A stretch of DNA of 64,000 nucleotides from Mangrovimicrobium sediminis (GCF_004745945.1 NZ_SRLE01000012.1:62001-126000); one strand, 5' to 3'; shown: positions 33,458 to 42,068, counted from the first letter of the stretch. The notes: generated from the letters alone by a model not told the origin. Program-made: numbers and translations.

Positions 33458-34873
33458 TTATTGGTCCTCGGGTGCATCGTCGGCAGCGGCCCGGCGCAGG
33501 GCCAGGTCGATACTTTCGATGTGCACCGTCGGGGCTTGGGAAAAGTTGTCGCGGATGCGGTCGGGGTCGGCCAGGGCGTCGATGGCGAAGCCCAGGCCGT
33601 GGCACTGCAGGCACACCGGGCGCAGCATTTTCTCGTTGGGCGCCAGGTTGGCGGACTGGTTGTGCTGGACCTCGTTGTGCACGAAGGTGCCCCAGAAATA
33701 ATCCTTGTCGACGCGCGGCATATGGCAGCTGGCGCAGCTCACGCCGCTGCCGGGCTCGCCGCTGCCGGCCAGTTCCGCCTGCCACAGGCGGTGGTGGGCC
33801 GATTCTTCGTAGGCCAGGGAGTGTTCGTCGGCGTGACAGCCGAGGCAGCTTTGCACCGCGGCCTCGCGAATGTCGTAGCGATGTGCGCCGTGGCAGGACT
33901 GGCAGTCAAGTTCGTGGTCTGCCGCCTCCGCGCGCATCGGCAGTCGCGCCTCGCCCGGGGTCATCGGTGCCAGCCGCCTGCCCAGCTTGGCGCTGTCCAG
34001 GCGCATGCCGTGGCGCCCGGCGTAGAAGCCCTGCACCTCGCCGGCGTGGCAGCCGGCGCAGGCGGTCTCGTCCGGGTGGTCGGTCCAGGCCGGCTGCGCG
34101 TCTTCATTGGCCGCGACAACGTGGCAGGCGTTGCAGCCGACGCCGGAGCGGGCGTGGCCGCTGGCCAGCCAGTCTTCGGCGATGTGCGCGTCTATCTCCA
34201 CGCCTTCGGGCAGGGCCTGGTCGGCGAGCGCCACGGGCTGGATCGGCCAGTCCGCCAGCGGGTAGTCGGGTAGCATCTCGGCGATCTCCGCGAGATTGGC
34301 CTGCAGGGTGCGGGCGGCGAAGTCGGTGGCCGGGCTGTCCGCGTGGCGCAGCAGGAAGTCCTCGTACAGCGCGGTGTTGTCGTGGAAGTTGTGGCAGCCG
34401 GCGCTGGTGCAGGTATCGAAGCCCATGCCCTCGTGACTGGGCCGGTCCCCGGCGATGTCCTGGTGGCACAGGTAGCAGGTGTCCGCGGGGATGGTGACGC
34501 CCATCGGCGCGGTGAGTTCGGGGCGGTGCTCGACATGGCAGGTCACGCAGTAGCGCGCATCCAGCACTTCGATGCGGTCGGCATTGCGCGGGTCGGTGAA
34601 CTTGGACTTCGGGTGGTCGTCCTTGGCCGCCTTCAGGGCATCCGCATGGCAGCCCTCGCAGCGCTCCTGCATGGCGTCGCGGTCGGAGAAGGACTCGCCG
34701 TGGCAGGCGCTGCACACGGTTTCGATCTGGTGGTGACCGGGGGTGGTGGTGCCGGGCAGGAACACGGTCTTAGCCTCCTCCTCGGTGCCGAACAGGGTGC
34801 TCAGCAGCCAGCCGCCGAGCAACACCGTAAGCAGTAGCCAGAGAATCCAGAGGGGAGTGTTCGAGCTTGCCAT
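33458..34873 (-). CDS. Membrane-anchored multihaem cytochrome c (11 haem sites)
   Basis: A 471-residue protein with an N-terminal membrane helix (TPLWILWLLLTVLLGGWLL) and no cleavage site, so it is anchored facing the periplasm. I count ten CXXCH motifs (CSACH, CEGCH, CVTCH, CYLCH, CNACH, CAGCH, CQSCH, CLGCH, CASCH, CLQCH). There is also one CX4CH (CTSAGCH at about 168-174), giving 11 predicted haems. Many distal histidines (such as HHRLW, HNQSAN) would serve as axial ligands. The family is NapC/octahaem-like in style, but I cannot name a precise subfamily. It is preceded by the membrane flavoprotein fusion and followed by two other haem proteins. Confidence 0.9.
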   Translation of the reverse strand: MASSNTPLWILWLLLTVLLGGWLLSTLFGTEEEAKTVFLPGTTTPGHHQIETVCSACHGESFSDRDAMQERCEGCHADALKAAKDDHPKSKFTDPRNADRIEVLDARYCVTCHVEHRPELTAPMGVTIPADTCYLCHQDIAGDRPSHEGMGFDTCTSAGCHNFHDNTALYEDFLLRHADSPATDFAARTLQANLAEIAEMLPDYPLADWPIQPVALADQALPEGVEIDAHIAEDWLASGHARSGVGCNACHVVAANEDAQPAWTDHPDETACAGCHAGEVQGFYAGRHGMRLDSAKLGRRLAPMTPGEARLPMRAEAADHELDCQSCHGAHRYDIREAAVQSCLGCHADEHSLAYEESAHHRLWQAELAGSGEPGSGVSCASCHMPRVDKDYFWGTFVHNEVQHNQSANLAPNEKMLRPVCLQCHGLGFAIDALADPDRIRDNFSQAPTVHIESIDLALRRAAADDAPEDQ

Positions 34874-34890
34874 CGTCGCCCATGCCGCCG

Positions 34891-36891
34891 CTAGAAGTAG
34901 TAAGTCTTGAGTACGTGCGCGGCGAGCAGCGCCGGCAGCGGCCAGGAGAGCAGCACGTGGCTCCACAGCCCGGCCCGGCGCAGGCGCCGCGCCTGCGCGG
35001 GAGCCAGGCGGTGCTCGAAGGCGATACTCACGCCGAGCACGCCGCCGGCCAGCAGCAGCGCGATGAAGGTCAGCCCCAGGGCGAAGTTGAGCTGGCTGCC
35101 GAGGCGGAAGCCGGTGTGCGCGCCGAGCGCCGCCAGGGCGAGCACGGTGAGCACCACGTGGGCCAGGCGCCACCAGGCGAAATCCCCCAGCTTGCGCAGC
35201 CAGCGCAGGCGCTTGCGCAGGGACACCAGCACGCTGAGCGCGCTCAGGCCGACGATAGTGAAGCCGCTGATCTGCTTGAGCAGGCCGTCGCGCCACAGTT
35301 CGCCCCAGTCCCAGTCCAGCTGCACGCTCTGCGGGTAGGGGGCGGAGAGCAGCAGGGCCAGGGCGGCGATGACCAGCGCCGGCACGGTAAACGTGGCCAG
35401 CGCGCGCCAGCCCTTGCCCGGCGCCAGCGGCCCGCTGTCGCCCAGTAACTGCTGCAGCAGAGGCTTGCAGGAGCCGCAGCCGGAACCGGCCTGGGTGCGC
35501 GCGGTGAGGGCGGCGGTTGTCGTCGCCCCGGCGCACACCGCCTCGCGCAACTCGCCCACGGACACCGCGTTGCAGCTGCACACCACGGTGGGCGCCGGCC
35601 AGCTGGCGACGTCGTCGGTGGCGGTGTCCGCCAGCAGGTCGCCGCTGCGGCGAAAGCGCCACAGTTGCCAGGGGGATATCCACTTGCGCTGGCGCAGCAG
35701 TTCGCGCAGCGCGGGCAGTTGTGTCCAGTCGCCGATGGCGTTGACGCCAACGATGCGCCCGCCCACCAGAGTCAGGCGCCGGTAGTCGTCGCCCGCGCGC
35801 CAGCTGACCGTCTGCATGGCCGGCGAGGGTTCGGCCACACCGCTGGCGAACACCGGCAGGCCGACCACCTTGAGGCTGGTGGCGAGCTGGGTGCTGCGAT
35901 AGCTGGCGGCATCGGCGGTATCTGTGAGGGCGAGGTTGCGCGCGGCAATGGCCGCCTGTTCATAGCCGGGGGCGACCAGGCCGAACACCTCGCCGTTCAG
36001 CTCGCAGCATTCGCCGACGGCGTAGATCGCCGGGTCGGAGGTCTGCATCTGCGGGTTGACGGTGATGCCCCGGCCGAAGGCCAGGCCGGCGTCAATCGCC
36101 AGGTCCATATTGGGGCGGATGCCGGTGGCTACTACCAAAGTGTCGCAGGGGATCTCGGTGCCGTCGCGCAGGATTACGCCCTCGACCCGGCTGGTGCCCA
36201 GCACCTGGCGTACGCTGGTGCCGAGCAGCAGTTCCACGCCGCGCTCGCGCAGGCGCTCGGCGAGGATGCCGCCGGCGGTGGCGTCGAGCTGGCGGGACAT
36301 GGGGTGCGGGTTGTGGTCGATCAGCGTGACGCGTGTGTTGTGACGGCGCATGCCGTGGGCGGCCTCGACGCCGAGCAGGCCGGCGCCGAGCACCAGGGTG
36401 TGTTTGCTCTGTACGCGGCGTGCGGCGAGCTTTTCGGCGTCGGCCATGTCGCGGAAGGTGTACACGCCGGCGAGGGTGTCGCCGACCAGCGCCGGCACGA
36501 AGGGCCGCGAGCCGGTGGCCAGGATCAGCCGGCTGTAGGGCTGGCAGTCGCCGCGGGCGTCGCGCACCTGTTGCGCCTCGCGCTCGATGGCGGTGACCCG
36601 GCAGCGGCGGAACTCGGTCAGCGGGTCTTCCTGCGCCAGCACGTCGGCGGCCAGCGCCAGTTCGTGGACTTTGTGCTGGCCCGAGAGCAGCCCGGAGAGC
36701 TGCACCCGGTTGTAGGGGTCGTGGCGCTCCTCGCCGTACAGGATTACCGGCTGTTCCGGCCGCTGGCGACGCACTTCCCGCAGTGCGCGCACACCGACCG
36801 GCCCGGCTCCCACGATAACCACGGGCGCCTGCGCCCGCGCCGCGTTGGCGGTGGCTGGAGTCGCTGAATCTGCTGCCTGCGCCAGAGTCAT
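34891..36891 (-). CDS. NirB-like FAD oxidoreductase/BFD/membrane haem-domain fusion
   Basis: A 666-residue fusion. Residues about 20-410 are an NAD(P)H-dependent FAD oxidoreductase like the N-terminus of NirB: VVIVGAGPVGVRALREV, HDPYNRVQLSGLLSG, LILATGSRPFVP, HTLVLGAGLLGVEAAHGM and IYAVGECCELNGEVFGLVAP. Residues about 440-500 are a bacterioferritin-associated-ferredoxin-like 2Fe-2S domain (VVCSCNAVSVGELREAV, GSGCGSCKPLL). The last 150 residues hold about five membrane helices with spaced histidines, like a cytochrome b or ferric-reductase domain. It would carry electrons from NAD(P)H across the inner membrane to the multihaem cytochrome. The start at 36891 follows a GGGAAGCGGG site. Confidence 0.88.
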   Translation of the reverse strand: MTLAQAADSATPATANAARAQAPVVIVGAGPVGVRALREVRRQRPEQPVILYGEERHDPYNRVQLSGLLSGQHKVHELALAADVLAQEDPLTEFRRCRVTAIEREAQQVRDARGDCQPYSRLILATGSRPFVPALVGDTLAGVYTFRDMADAEKLAARRVQSKHTLVLGAGLLGVEAAHGMRRHNTRVTLIDHNPHPMSRQLDATAGGILAERLRERGVELLLGTSVRQVLGTSRVEGVILRDGTEIPCDTLVVATGIRPNMDLAIDAGLAFGRGITVNPQMQTSDPAIYAVGECCELNGEVFGLVAPGYEQAAIAARNLALTDTADAASYRSTQLATSLKVVGLPVFASGVAEPSPAMQTVSWRAGDDYRRLTLVGGRIVGVNAIGDWTQLPALRELLRQRKWISPWQLWRFRRSGDLLADTATDDVASWPAPTVVCSCNAVSVGELREAVCAGATTTAALTARTQAGSGCGSCKPLLQQLLGDSGPLAPGKGWRALATFTVPALVIAALALLLSAPYPQSVQLDWDWGELWRDGLLKQISGFTIVGLSALSVLVSLRKRLRWLRKLGDFAWWRLAHVVLTVLALAALGAHTGFRLGSQLNFALGLTFIALLLAGGVLGVSIAFEHRLAPAQARRLRRAGLWSHVLLSWPLPALLAAHVLKTYYF

Positions 36892-36936
36892 CCCGCTTCC
36901 CTTCGAGCGAGGCACTTTTTTTACGCGCAAAAAAAA

Positions 36937-36965
36937 GCCCTCCCCCCAAGAGGTGGGGGGAGGGC
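36937..36965 (-). terminator. Intrinsic terminator inside the leader of the cytochrome operon
   Basis: On the minus strand GCCCTCCCCCC-N7-GGGGGGAGGGC (11 pairs) is followed by eight T. It lies 46 bases before the start of the first gene of the operon, downstream of the sigma-54-type promoter. It would block read-through unless the leader is antiterminated. A small hairpin GCGAG-N6-CTCGT (37005-37020) precedes it. Confidence 0.8.
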
Positions 36966-37034
36966 GCCTTTGCCCGTATTGAAGTACCAAGTTTGCAGAA
37001 AATGACGAGCTCGCACTCGCCTGACTGTGTCAAA

Positions 37035-37049
37035 GCAGGATGCGTGCCA
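37035..37049 (-). promoter_or_regulatory. Sigma-54 (RpoN) promoter of the cytochrome operon
   Basis: The minus strand reads TGGCACGCATCCTGC, with GG and GC exactly 10 bases apart, matching the -24/-12 consensus TGGCACG-N4-(T/C)TGC. The start would be near 37023, giving a leader of about 130 bases that contains the terminator at 36937-36965. An enhancer-binding protein is expected; none is in the window. Confidence 0.75.
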
Positions 37050-37213
37050 CAGATTGACTTTTCTCAATAATCAAGGGGTTAGCGAAAAGCCGCGGGGTCG
37101 GCAGCGACCTGCGATGTCTGATCGCGGGGCGTTTGCACCGCCGCGGTGCCACCCGCTGGTGCGTTTCCGGGCGCATCGGGATTTGCCCTGTCATGGTGCA
37201 AAATAAAAAATTT

Positions 37214-37229
37214 ACACTAGATATAGTGC
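37214..37229. promoter_or_regulatory. NrdR box 1 upstream of nrdJ
   Basis: ACACTAGATATAGTGC matches the NrdR consensus acaCwAtATaTwGtgt at 14 of 16 positions. NrdR represses ribonucleotide reductase genes in response to dATP/ATP. Box 2 begins 31 bases downstream, three helical turns, the usual spacing. Confidence 0.8.
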
Positions 37230-37235
37230 TCACCG

Positions 37236-37264
37236 TTGCCGGCGTGTCGATATGTAGGTATAAA
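37236..37264 (+). promoter_or_regulatory. Sigma-70 promoter of nrdJ
   Basis: TTGCCG (37236-37241), a 17-base spacer and TATAAA (37259-37264). NrdR box 2 lies within the spacer, so bound NrdR would block the polymerase. Confidence 0.65.
37245..37260. promoter_or_regulatory. NrdR box 2 upstream of nrdJ
   Basis: TGTCGATATGTAGGTA keeps the core C-x-ATAT-x-TaG of the NrdR box and is weaker than box 1. Its phasing to box 1 (31 bases start to start) supports it. Confidence 0.65.
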
Positions 37265-37335
37265 TACGGGGCTCACCTTAACAAGCTGCGCGGCGTTTGC
37301 GAGGCAGCGAATCTGGCTTTTAAAAGGGGAAAACA

Positions 37336-39486
37336 TTGGAATCAGCGGCCAAGAAAGCTACCGCCGGGCGCGGTAACCACAATAATATCGACCTGCAGAG
37401 CGCTTCCCTCGACATCTGGGACAGCAAGTACCGACTCAAGGACAGCCAGGGTGGACCGGTCGATCGCGATATCGACGCCACCTATTCCCGCGTCGCCCGC
37501 GCCCTCGCCTCGGTAGAGGACGACGCGGTGCGCCAGGAGTGGGAACAGCGCTTTATCTGGGCCCTGCAGCGCGGCGCCATCCCCGCCGGACGCATCGTTT
37601 CCAACGCCGGCGCGCAGGAGCACAAGCCCTCGACCTCCACGATCAACTGCACCGTGTCAGGCACTGTGCCGGATTCCATGGAGGGCATCCTGCAGCGCAA
37701 CCTCGAGGCCGGCCTGACGCTCAAGGCCGGCTGCGGTATCGGCTACGAATTCTCCACCCTGCGGCCCAAGGGCGCCTTTGTCACCGGCGCCGGCGCCTAC
37801 ACCTCCGGCCCGATGTCCTTCATGGATATCTTCGACAAGATGTGTTTCACCGTCTCCTCCGCCGGCGGCCGCCGCGGCGCGCAGATGGCGACCTTCGATG
37901 TGAACCACCCGGACGTGTTCGAGTTCGTGAAAGCCAAGCGCGAGGACGGCCGCCTGCGCCAGTTCAACCTCTCGCTGCTGATCACCGAGGACTTCATTCG
38001 CGCCGTGCGCGAGAACGACGAGTGGCCGCTGTCCTTCCCGCTCACCGAGAAAGAATACGCCCGCGCCGAGGCCGACCCGAACATCGAGATCCTGTGGCGC
38101 CCGTTCCCGGTCACCGACGGCTACGTGACCGACGCCCAGGGCCAGGTGGCCTGCAAGGTCTACGAGCGCATCCGCGCGGTGAAGCTGTGGAACGCCATCA
38201 TGAGCTCCACCTACGACTACGCCGAGCCGGGCTTCATCCTCATCGACGAGGTGAACGAGAAGAACAACAACTGGTTCTGCGAGGACGTGCGCGCCACCAA
38301 CCCCTGCGGCGAGCAGCCCCTGCCGCCCTACGGCAGCTGCCTGCTGGGTTCGGTCAACCTCACCCGCTTCGTGCGCGAGCCGTTCACTGCCGACGCCCAC
38401 TTCGACTGGGAGGAGTACCGCGAGGTGGTCGCGGTGTTCACCCGCATGCTGGACAACGTGGTGGAGATCAACGGCCTGCCGCTGGAAGAGCAGCGCCGGG
38501 AGATCACCAGCAAGCGCCGCCACGGCATGGGCTTCCTCGGCCTCGGTTCGACCATGGCCATGCTGCGCATGAAGTACGGCGAGACCGATTCCCTGGAGTT
38601 CACCGAGCGGGTCAGCCGCGAGATGGCCGTGGCCGGCTGGAAGGTGGGCCTGGACCTGGCCCGCGAGAAAGGCCCGGCGCCGATCATGGGCGAGGAGTTC
38701 GAGGTCACCGGCGACATGCTGCGCCGCCGCCCGGAAATGGCCGCCGACGGCGTCAAGGTCGGCGACAAGCTGCCCGGGCGCGTGCTGCACGCCAAGTACA
38801 GCCGCTACATGCAGGCGCTGGCCAAGGAAGAGCCGGAACTGGTCGAGGCGATCACCCGCGAGGGCGCACGCTTCACCCACCACTCGTCCATCGCGCCTAC
38901 CGGCACCATCTCGCTGTCCATGGCGAACAACGCGAGCAACGGCATCGAGCCCAGCTTCGCCCACCACTACAGCCGCAACGTGATCCGCCAGGGCAAGAAG
39001 AGCAAGGAGAAGGTCGATGTGTTCTCCTACGAACTGCTCGCCTACCGCGAGCTGGTCAACCGGGAGGCCATGCCCTTCACCGACGATCCGGACAAGGCCC
39101 TGCCCGAGTACTTCATCGCCGCGGATGCGGTGACCCCGCGGCAGCACGTGGACGTGCAGGCGGCGGCGCAGAAGTGGGTGGACTCGTCTATCTCCAAGAC
39201 CGTCAACGTGCCCACGGACTTCGCCTACGAGGATTTCAAGGACACCTACCTGTACGCCGCGCAGAGCGGCCTAAAGGGTTGCACCACCTTCCGCTTCAAC
39301 CCCGAGGTGTTCCAGGGCGTACTGGTGAAGGAAGACGACCTCGAGAACACGCGTTACGTGTTCAAGCTCGAGGACGGCTCCACCGTCGAGTTCAAGGGTA
39401 ACGACGAAGTCGAGTACGACGGCGAGATGCACACCGCGGCGAACCTGTTCGACGCCCTGAAAGAAGGTTACTACGGAAAATTCTGA
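37336..39486 (+). CDS. nrdJ: Adenosylcobalamin-dependent (class II) ribonucleotide reductase, catalytic subunit
   Basis: A 716-residue class II reductase that makes deoxyribonucleotides in an oxygen-independent way using coenzyme B12. Conserved blocks are GRIVSNAGAQEHKPSTSTIN, LEAGLTLKAGCGIGYEFS, FDKMCFTVSSAGGRRGAQM and the active-site NPCGEQPLPPYGSCLLGSV (radical Cys and catalytic Glu). THHSSIAPTGTISLSMANNA and a late GCTTFRFN follow. The start is TTG, preceded by AAAAGGGGA. The redox/cysteine tail is not in this protein but in the separate TSCPD protein downstream, as in the NrdJa/NrdJb split of Pseudomonas. Control by NrdR boxes is visible upstream; no B12 riboswitch is seen. Confidence 0.95.
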   Translation: MESAAKKATAGRGNHNNIDLQSASLDIWDSKYRLKDSQGGPVDRDIDATYSRVARALASVEDDAVRQEWEQRFIWALQRGAIPAGRIVSNAGAQEHKPSTSTINCTVSGTVPDSMEGILQRNLEAGLTLKAGCGIGYEFSTLRPKGAFVTGAGAYTSGPMSFMDIFDKMCFTVSSAGGRRGAQMATFDVNHPDVFEFVKAKREDGRLRQFNLSLLITEDFIRAVRENDEWPLSFPLTEKEYARAEADPNIEILWRPFPVTDGYVTDAQGQVACKVYERIRAVKLWNAIMSSTYDYAEPGFILIDEVNEKNNNWFCEDVRATNPCGEQPLPPYGSCLLGSVNLTRFVREPFTADAHFDWEEYREVVAVFTRMLDNVVEINGLPLEEQRREITSKRRHGMGFLGLGSTMAMLRMKYGETDSLEFTERVSREMAVAGWKVGLDLAREKGPAPIMGEEFEVTGDMLRRRPEMAADGVKVGDKLPGRVLHAKYSRYMQALAKEEPELVEAITREGARFTHHSSIAPTGTISLSMANNASNGIEPSFAHHYSRNVIRQGKKSKEKVDVFSYELLAYRELVNREAMPFTDDPDKALPEYFIAADAVTPRQHVDVQAAAQKWVDSSISKTVNVPTDFAYEDFKDTYLYAAQSGLKGCTTFRFNPEVFQGVLVKEDDLENTRYVFKLEDGSTVEFKGNDEVEYDGEMHTAANLFDALKEGYYGKF

Positions 39487-39514
39487 GGCCACGTCGCCTC
39501 ACCGAGGAAATAAC

Positions 39515-40183
39515 ATGAGCAAGAAGATCGACCAGAAAATTGTCGGTTTCCAGGTCAAGTCCAAAGAGGAACAGGAGCGGGAAACCGAGAGCAACATCGT
39601 GCAGATGCACGAGAAAGTCTCGCGGCCGGAGGCCCTGGACGGCGCCACCTACAAGATCAAGACGCCGCTGTCGGACCACGCCCTGTACGTGACCATCAAC
39701 GACATCATCCTCAACCCGGGCACCGACCACGAACTGCGCCGGCCCTTCGAGATTTTCATCAACTCGAAGAACATGGATCACTTCCAGTGGATCGTCGCAC
39801 TCACCCGCGTCGTCTCCGCGGTGTTCCGCAAGGGCGGCGACTGCACCTTCCTGGTGGAGGAACTGAAGGCGGTGTTCGATCCGCAGGGCGGCTACTTCAA
39901 GTCCGGCGGGCGCTTCATGCCCTCGCTGGTGGCGGAGATTGGCTGGGTGATCGAGGACCACCTGCAGAACATCGGCCTGCTGGAAATGCCCAGCCTGACC
40001 GACCACCAGAAGCAGATTCTCGACGAGAAAAAAGAGCAGTACGCCCAGCGCACCGGTGACGACGGCGCCGGCGGTGAGTTCCCGGCCACCGCCAGCCTGT
40101 GCCGCAAGTGCAGCGTGAAGGCGGCGATCCTCATGGACGGCTGCCTGACCTGCCTCAACTGCGGGGATTCCAAGTGCGGCTGA
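39515..40183 (+). CDS. TSCPD-domain partner of class II ribonucleotide reductase (NrdJb-like)
   Basis: A 222-residue protein corresponding to the C-terminal part of fused NrdJ enzymes. The TSCPD domain lies at about 65-155 (LYVTINDIILNPGTDHELRR, FEIFINSKNMDHFQWIVALT, RVVSAVFRKGGD). The C-terminus has a cysteine-rich end, SLCRKCSVKAAILMDGCLTC then LNCGDSKCG, which probably re-reduces the active-site disulfide or binds zinc. It is 28 bases after nrdJ with GAGGAAATAAC upstream of the ATG. It is essential for activity in the Pseudomonas split enzyme (family knowledge). Confidence 0.93.
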   Translation: MSKKIDQKIVGFQVKSKEEQERETESNIVQMHEKVSRPEALDGATYKIKTPLSDHALYVTINDIILNPGTDHELRRPFEIFINSKNMDHFQWIVALTRVVSAVFRKGGDCTFLVEELKAVFDPQGGYFKSGGRFMPSLVAEIGWVIEDHLQNIGLLEMPSLTDHQKQILDEKKEQYAQRTGDDGAGGEFPATASLCRKCSVKAAILMDGCLTCLNCGDSKCG

Positions 40184-40209
40184 GCCGCGGCTGACAGGCG
40201 CTTACCCGC

Positions 40210-40246
40210 AACGGCCGCGCTGGCAACAGCGCGGCCGTTTTCGTTT
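40210..40246 (+). terminator. Intrinsic terminator of the nrdJ operon
   Basis: A perfect 13-base stem AACGGCCGCGCTG-GCAA-CAGCGCGGCCGTT followed by TTCGTTT. It also lies at the 3' end of the convergent cupin gene. Confidence 0.85.
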
Positions 40247-40683
40247 CAGTCCCGGGCCGTTTGCGGCGCGTTGCAATAGCGGTGCTCCGGGTCTTTCTCG
40301 GGTAGCACCGTGGTCGGCACGCCCTCGGCCCCGGCGTAGAACACGATAACCTCCACCGGGCCGTCCAGTGCGCGGCCGCGGTGCACGGTGCGCATCACCT
40401 CCACCGTTGACGTTCCCGGCTCGAACACGATCTTCGCACCGTCGATGGTCTCCACTTCCAGCCGGCCCGCGAGGATGTAGCCGAAGGTGGGCACCGGGTG
40501 GCAGTGGAAGGTCGAGAGCTGGCCCGGCTCCAGGGTGAGGCGCACCGAGGTGATCTCGGCCTGGCCCGGCGGGTAGGTCAGCGGCATGCCCTCCCAGGTC
40601 TGCCCGCTGCGCAGCAGTTCCTCGGTGGCGGCGCCGCATACCGCGCTGGCGGCGAGCAGGACGAGCGTGATTAACATGCGCAT
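40246..40683 (-). CDS. Periplasmic cupin-domain protein
   Basis: A 145-residue exported small beta-barrel. A signal peptide (about 1-20, ending CGAA) precedes a cupin domain with metal-ligand motifs TFHCHPVPTFGYILAGRLEV (His-x-His...Glu). The second motif is VMRTVHRGRALDGPVEV. The ATG at 40683 has GGAGGAC upstream; TTG at 40686 is an alternative. It is 19 bases after the MFS gene and likely co-transcribed with it. Function cannot be assigned; many exported cupins act in metabolite or toxin handling. Confidence 0.85.
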   Translation of the reverse strand: MRMLITLVLLAASAVCGAATEELLRSGQTWEGMPLTYPPGQAEITSVRLTLEPGQLSTFHCHPVPTFGYILAGRLEVETIDGAKIVFEPGTSTVEVMRTVHRGRALDGPVEVIVFYAGAEGVPTTVLPEKDPEHRYCNAPQTARD

Positions 40684-40702
40684 CAAGGGGTGTCCTCCGG
40701 GG

Positions 40703-41923
40703 TCAGTCGACCTGCAGGCGAATTGCCGGTACCACCAGCAGGGTGGCCAGCGCCAGTCCGCCGAAGGTCCAGAAAATGCCGGTGTAGCTGCCGGTGAGGT
40801 CGAAGATCAAACCGAACAGCGGAGGCGTGGAGAGCATGGCGACGAGGATGACCCCGGAGAGCATACCCATGGCCTTGCCCACCACCCGCTGGCCAAACAC
40901 CCGCGGTGCGAGGTAGCTCTCCATCGGTACCATCAGGCCGCCGAACAGGCCGGTGAGCGCGACGCCCAGGGCGATTACCCAGTAGCCGTTCTCCGCCTGG
41001 GTGAGGCAGATCATGCCTGAGGCGAAGCCGCCCAGGGCCAGGTTCATCAGCAGCTTGGGTCCCATGCGGTCGGACATCGCGGCGAAGCTGAGCTTGGCCA
41101 GAAAACTGCAGCCGGCGAACACCGAGATCAGCGGCGCGGCGCGGGCCACGTCGATGCCAGTGTCCATTACCATCGGCGCCAGGTTGGTGATCATGCCCTT
41201 CATGCCCGCGGTGACCACGGCCACGGTGCCGGCGATCATCCAGAACGCCGGGTTGGCCAGCACCTGGCGCGGGGAGACCGGTGCCCGGGCCATTTCCGCC
41301 TGGGCCATGGCCGGCGCCTCGGCTGCGCCGTCCGGGTGCAGGCCGCGCTGGGACGGGTGGTTGACCACCATGGCCGCGGCCGCGGCGGTCAGCCCGGCGA
41401 GGATCAGTCCCAGCCACTGGTAGGCTTCGCGCCAGGGGAAATGATTGAGCAGGGCCTGGATGACCAGCGGGAAACAGAAACCGCCGGCGGAGATGCCGGC
41501 TACCGCGAAACCCACCGCGCGACCGCGACGCTCGGCGAACCAGCGCGAGAGCAGCACAGTGACCGCCAGCGGCCCGGTGAGCAGGTTGGCCGGCGCCATC
41601 AGTACGCCGAACACCAGCAATACCTGGTTGAAGGTCGTGCACAGCGAGAGCGTGGCGTAGCCGGCGCCGAGCATCAGGCCGCCGGCGAGCATGGCGTGGC
41701 GCAGCGAGATCTTGTCGAGCAGGGTGCCGAGGAACGGCGCGAGCACAGCGCAGGTGCCGGAGAGCACCGTCATGGACAGCATCAGCACGGTACGCGTGGG
41801 CTGGAACTCCTCCGCCAGCGGTACCGCGACCAGCGAATAGGTGGCGGCGATCATGCCGGTGGCAGCCAACATCATGAAACTGGCGAGAATCTGGCGCCAG
41901 CCGACGGCAAAGCTTACAGCCAT
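40703..41923 (-). CDS. MFS transporter (monocarboxylate-type)
   Basis: A 406-residue transporter with 12 predicted helices. The loop 2-3 motif is seen as LGTLLDKISLRHAMLAGGLM, and FAERRGRAVGFAVAGISAGG and SFAAMSDRMGPKLLMNLALG match MFS loops of the oxalate/formate-monocarboxylate group. The central cytoplasmic loop (VNHPSQRGLHPDGAAEA) is also typical of that group. Substrate is unknown. It starts an operon with the cupin gene. The 5' region carries a 26-bp tandem repeat that extends from the end of the next gene. Confidence 0.9.
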   Translation of the reverse strand: MAVSFAVGWRQILASFMMLAATGMIAATYSLVAVPLAEEFQPTRTVLMLSMTVLSGTCAVLAPFLGTLLDKISLRHAMLAGGLMLGAGYATLSLCTTFNQVLLVFGVLMAPANLLTGPLAVTVLLSRWFAERRGRAVGFAVAGISAGGFCFPLVIQALLNHFPWREAYQWLGLILAGLTAAAAAMVVNHPSQRGLHPDGAAEAPAMAQAEMARAPVSPRQVLANPAFWMIAGTVAVVTAGMKGMITNLAPMVMDTGIDVARAAPLISVFAGCSFLAKLSFAAMSDRMGPKLLMNLALGGFASGMICLTQAENGYWVIALGVALTGLFGGLMVPMESYLAPRVFGQRVVGKAMGMLSGVILVAMLSTPPLFGLIFDLTGSYTGIFWTFGGLALATLLVVPAIRLQVD

Positions 41924-42068
41924 GGAAATACTCCGATTGTTATTCTTGTTGCAGCCCGGTCCAGCACTGGCTGCTGTCCCCCGCGGTTATGATACAGCCT
42001 GTGCGCGCTGCGGGCAGCCGGAATGTCTCCGGCGGTGGTTCGCAGCAGCGCTTCCGGGGGCTACTTCA

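Noticed and set aside
37005-37020. ANTAR-type antiterminator hairpin
   Set aside because: The hexaloop has G at position 4 but not A at position 1, and the second (terminator) loop has seven bases. The layout is reminiscent, but the consensus is not met.
36970-37335. B12 riboswitch upstream of nrdJ
   Set aside because: The conserved B12-box and stem layout could not be found. Control is better explained by the NrdR boxes.
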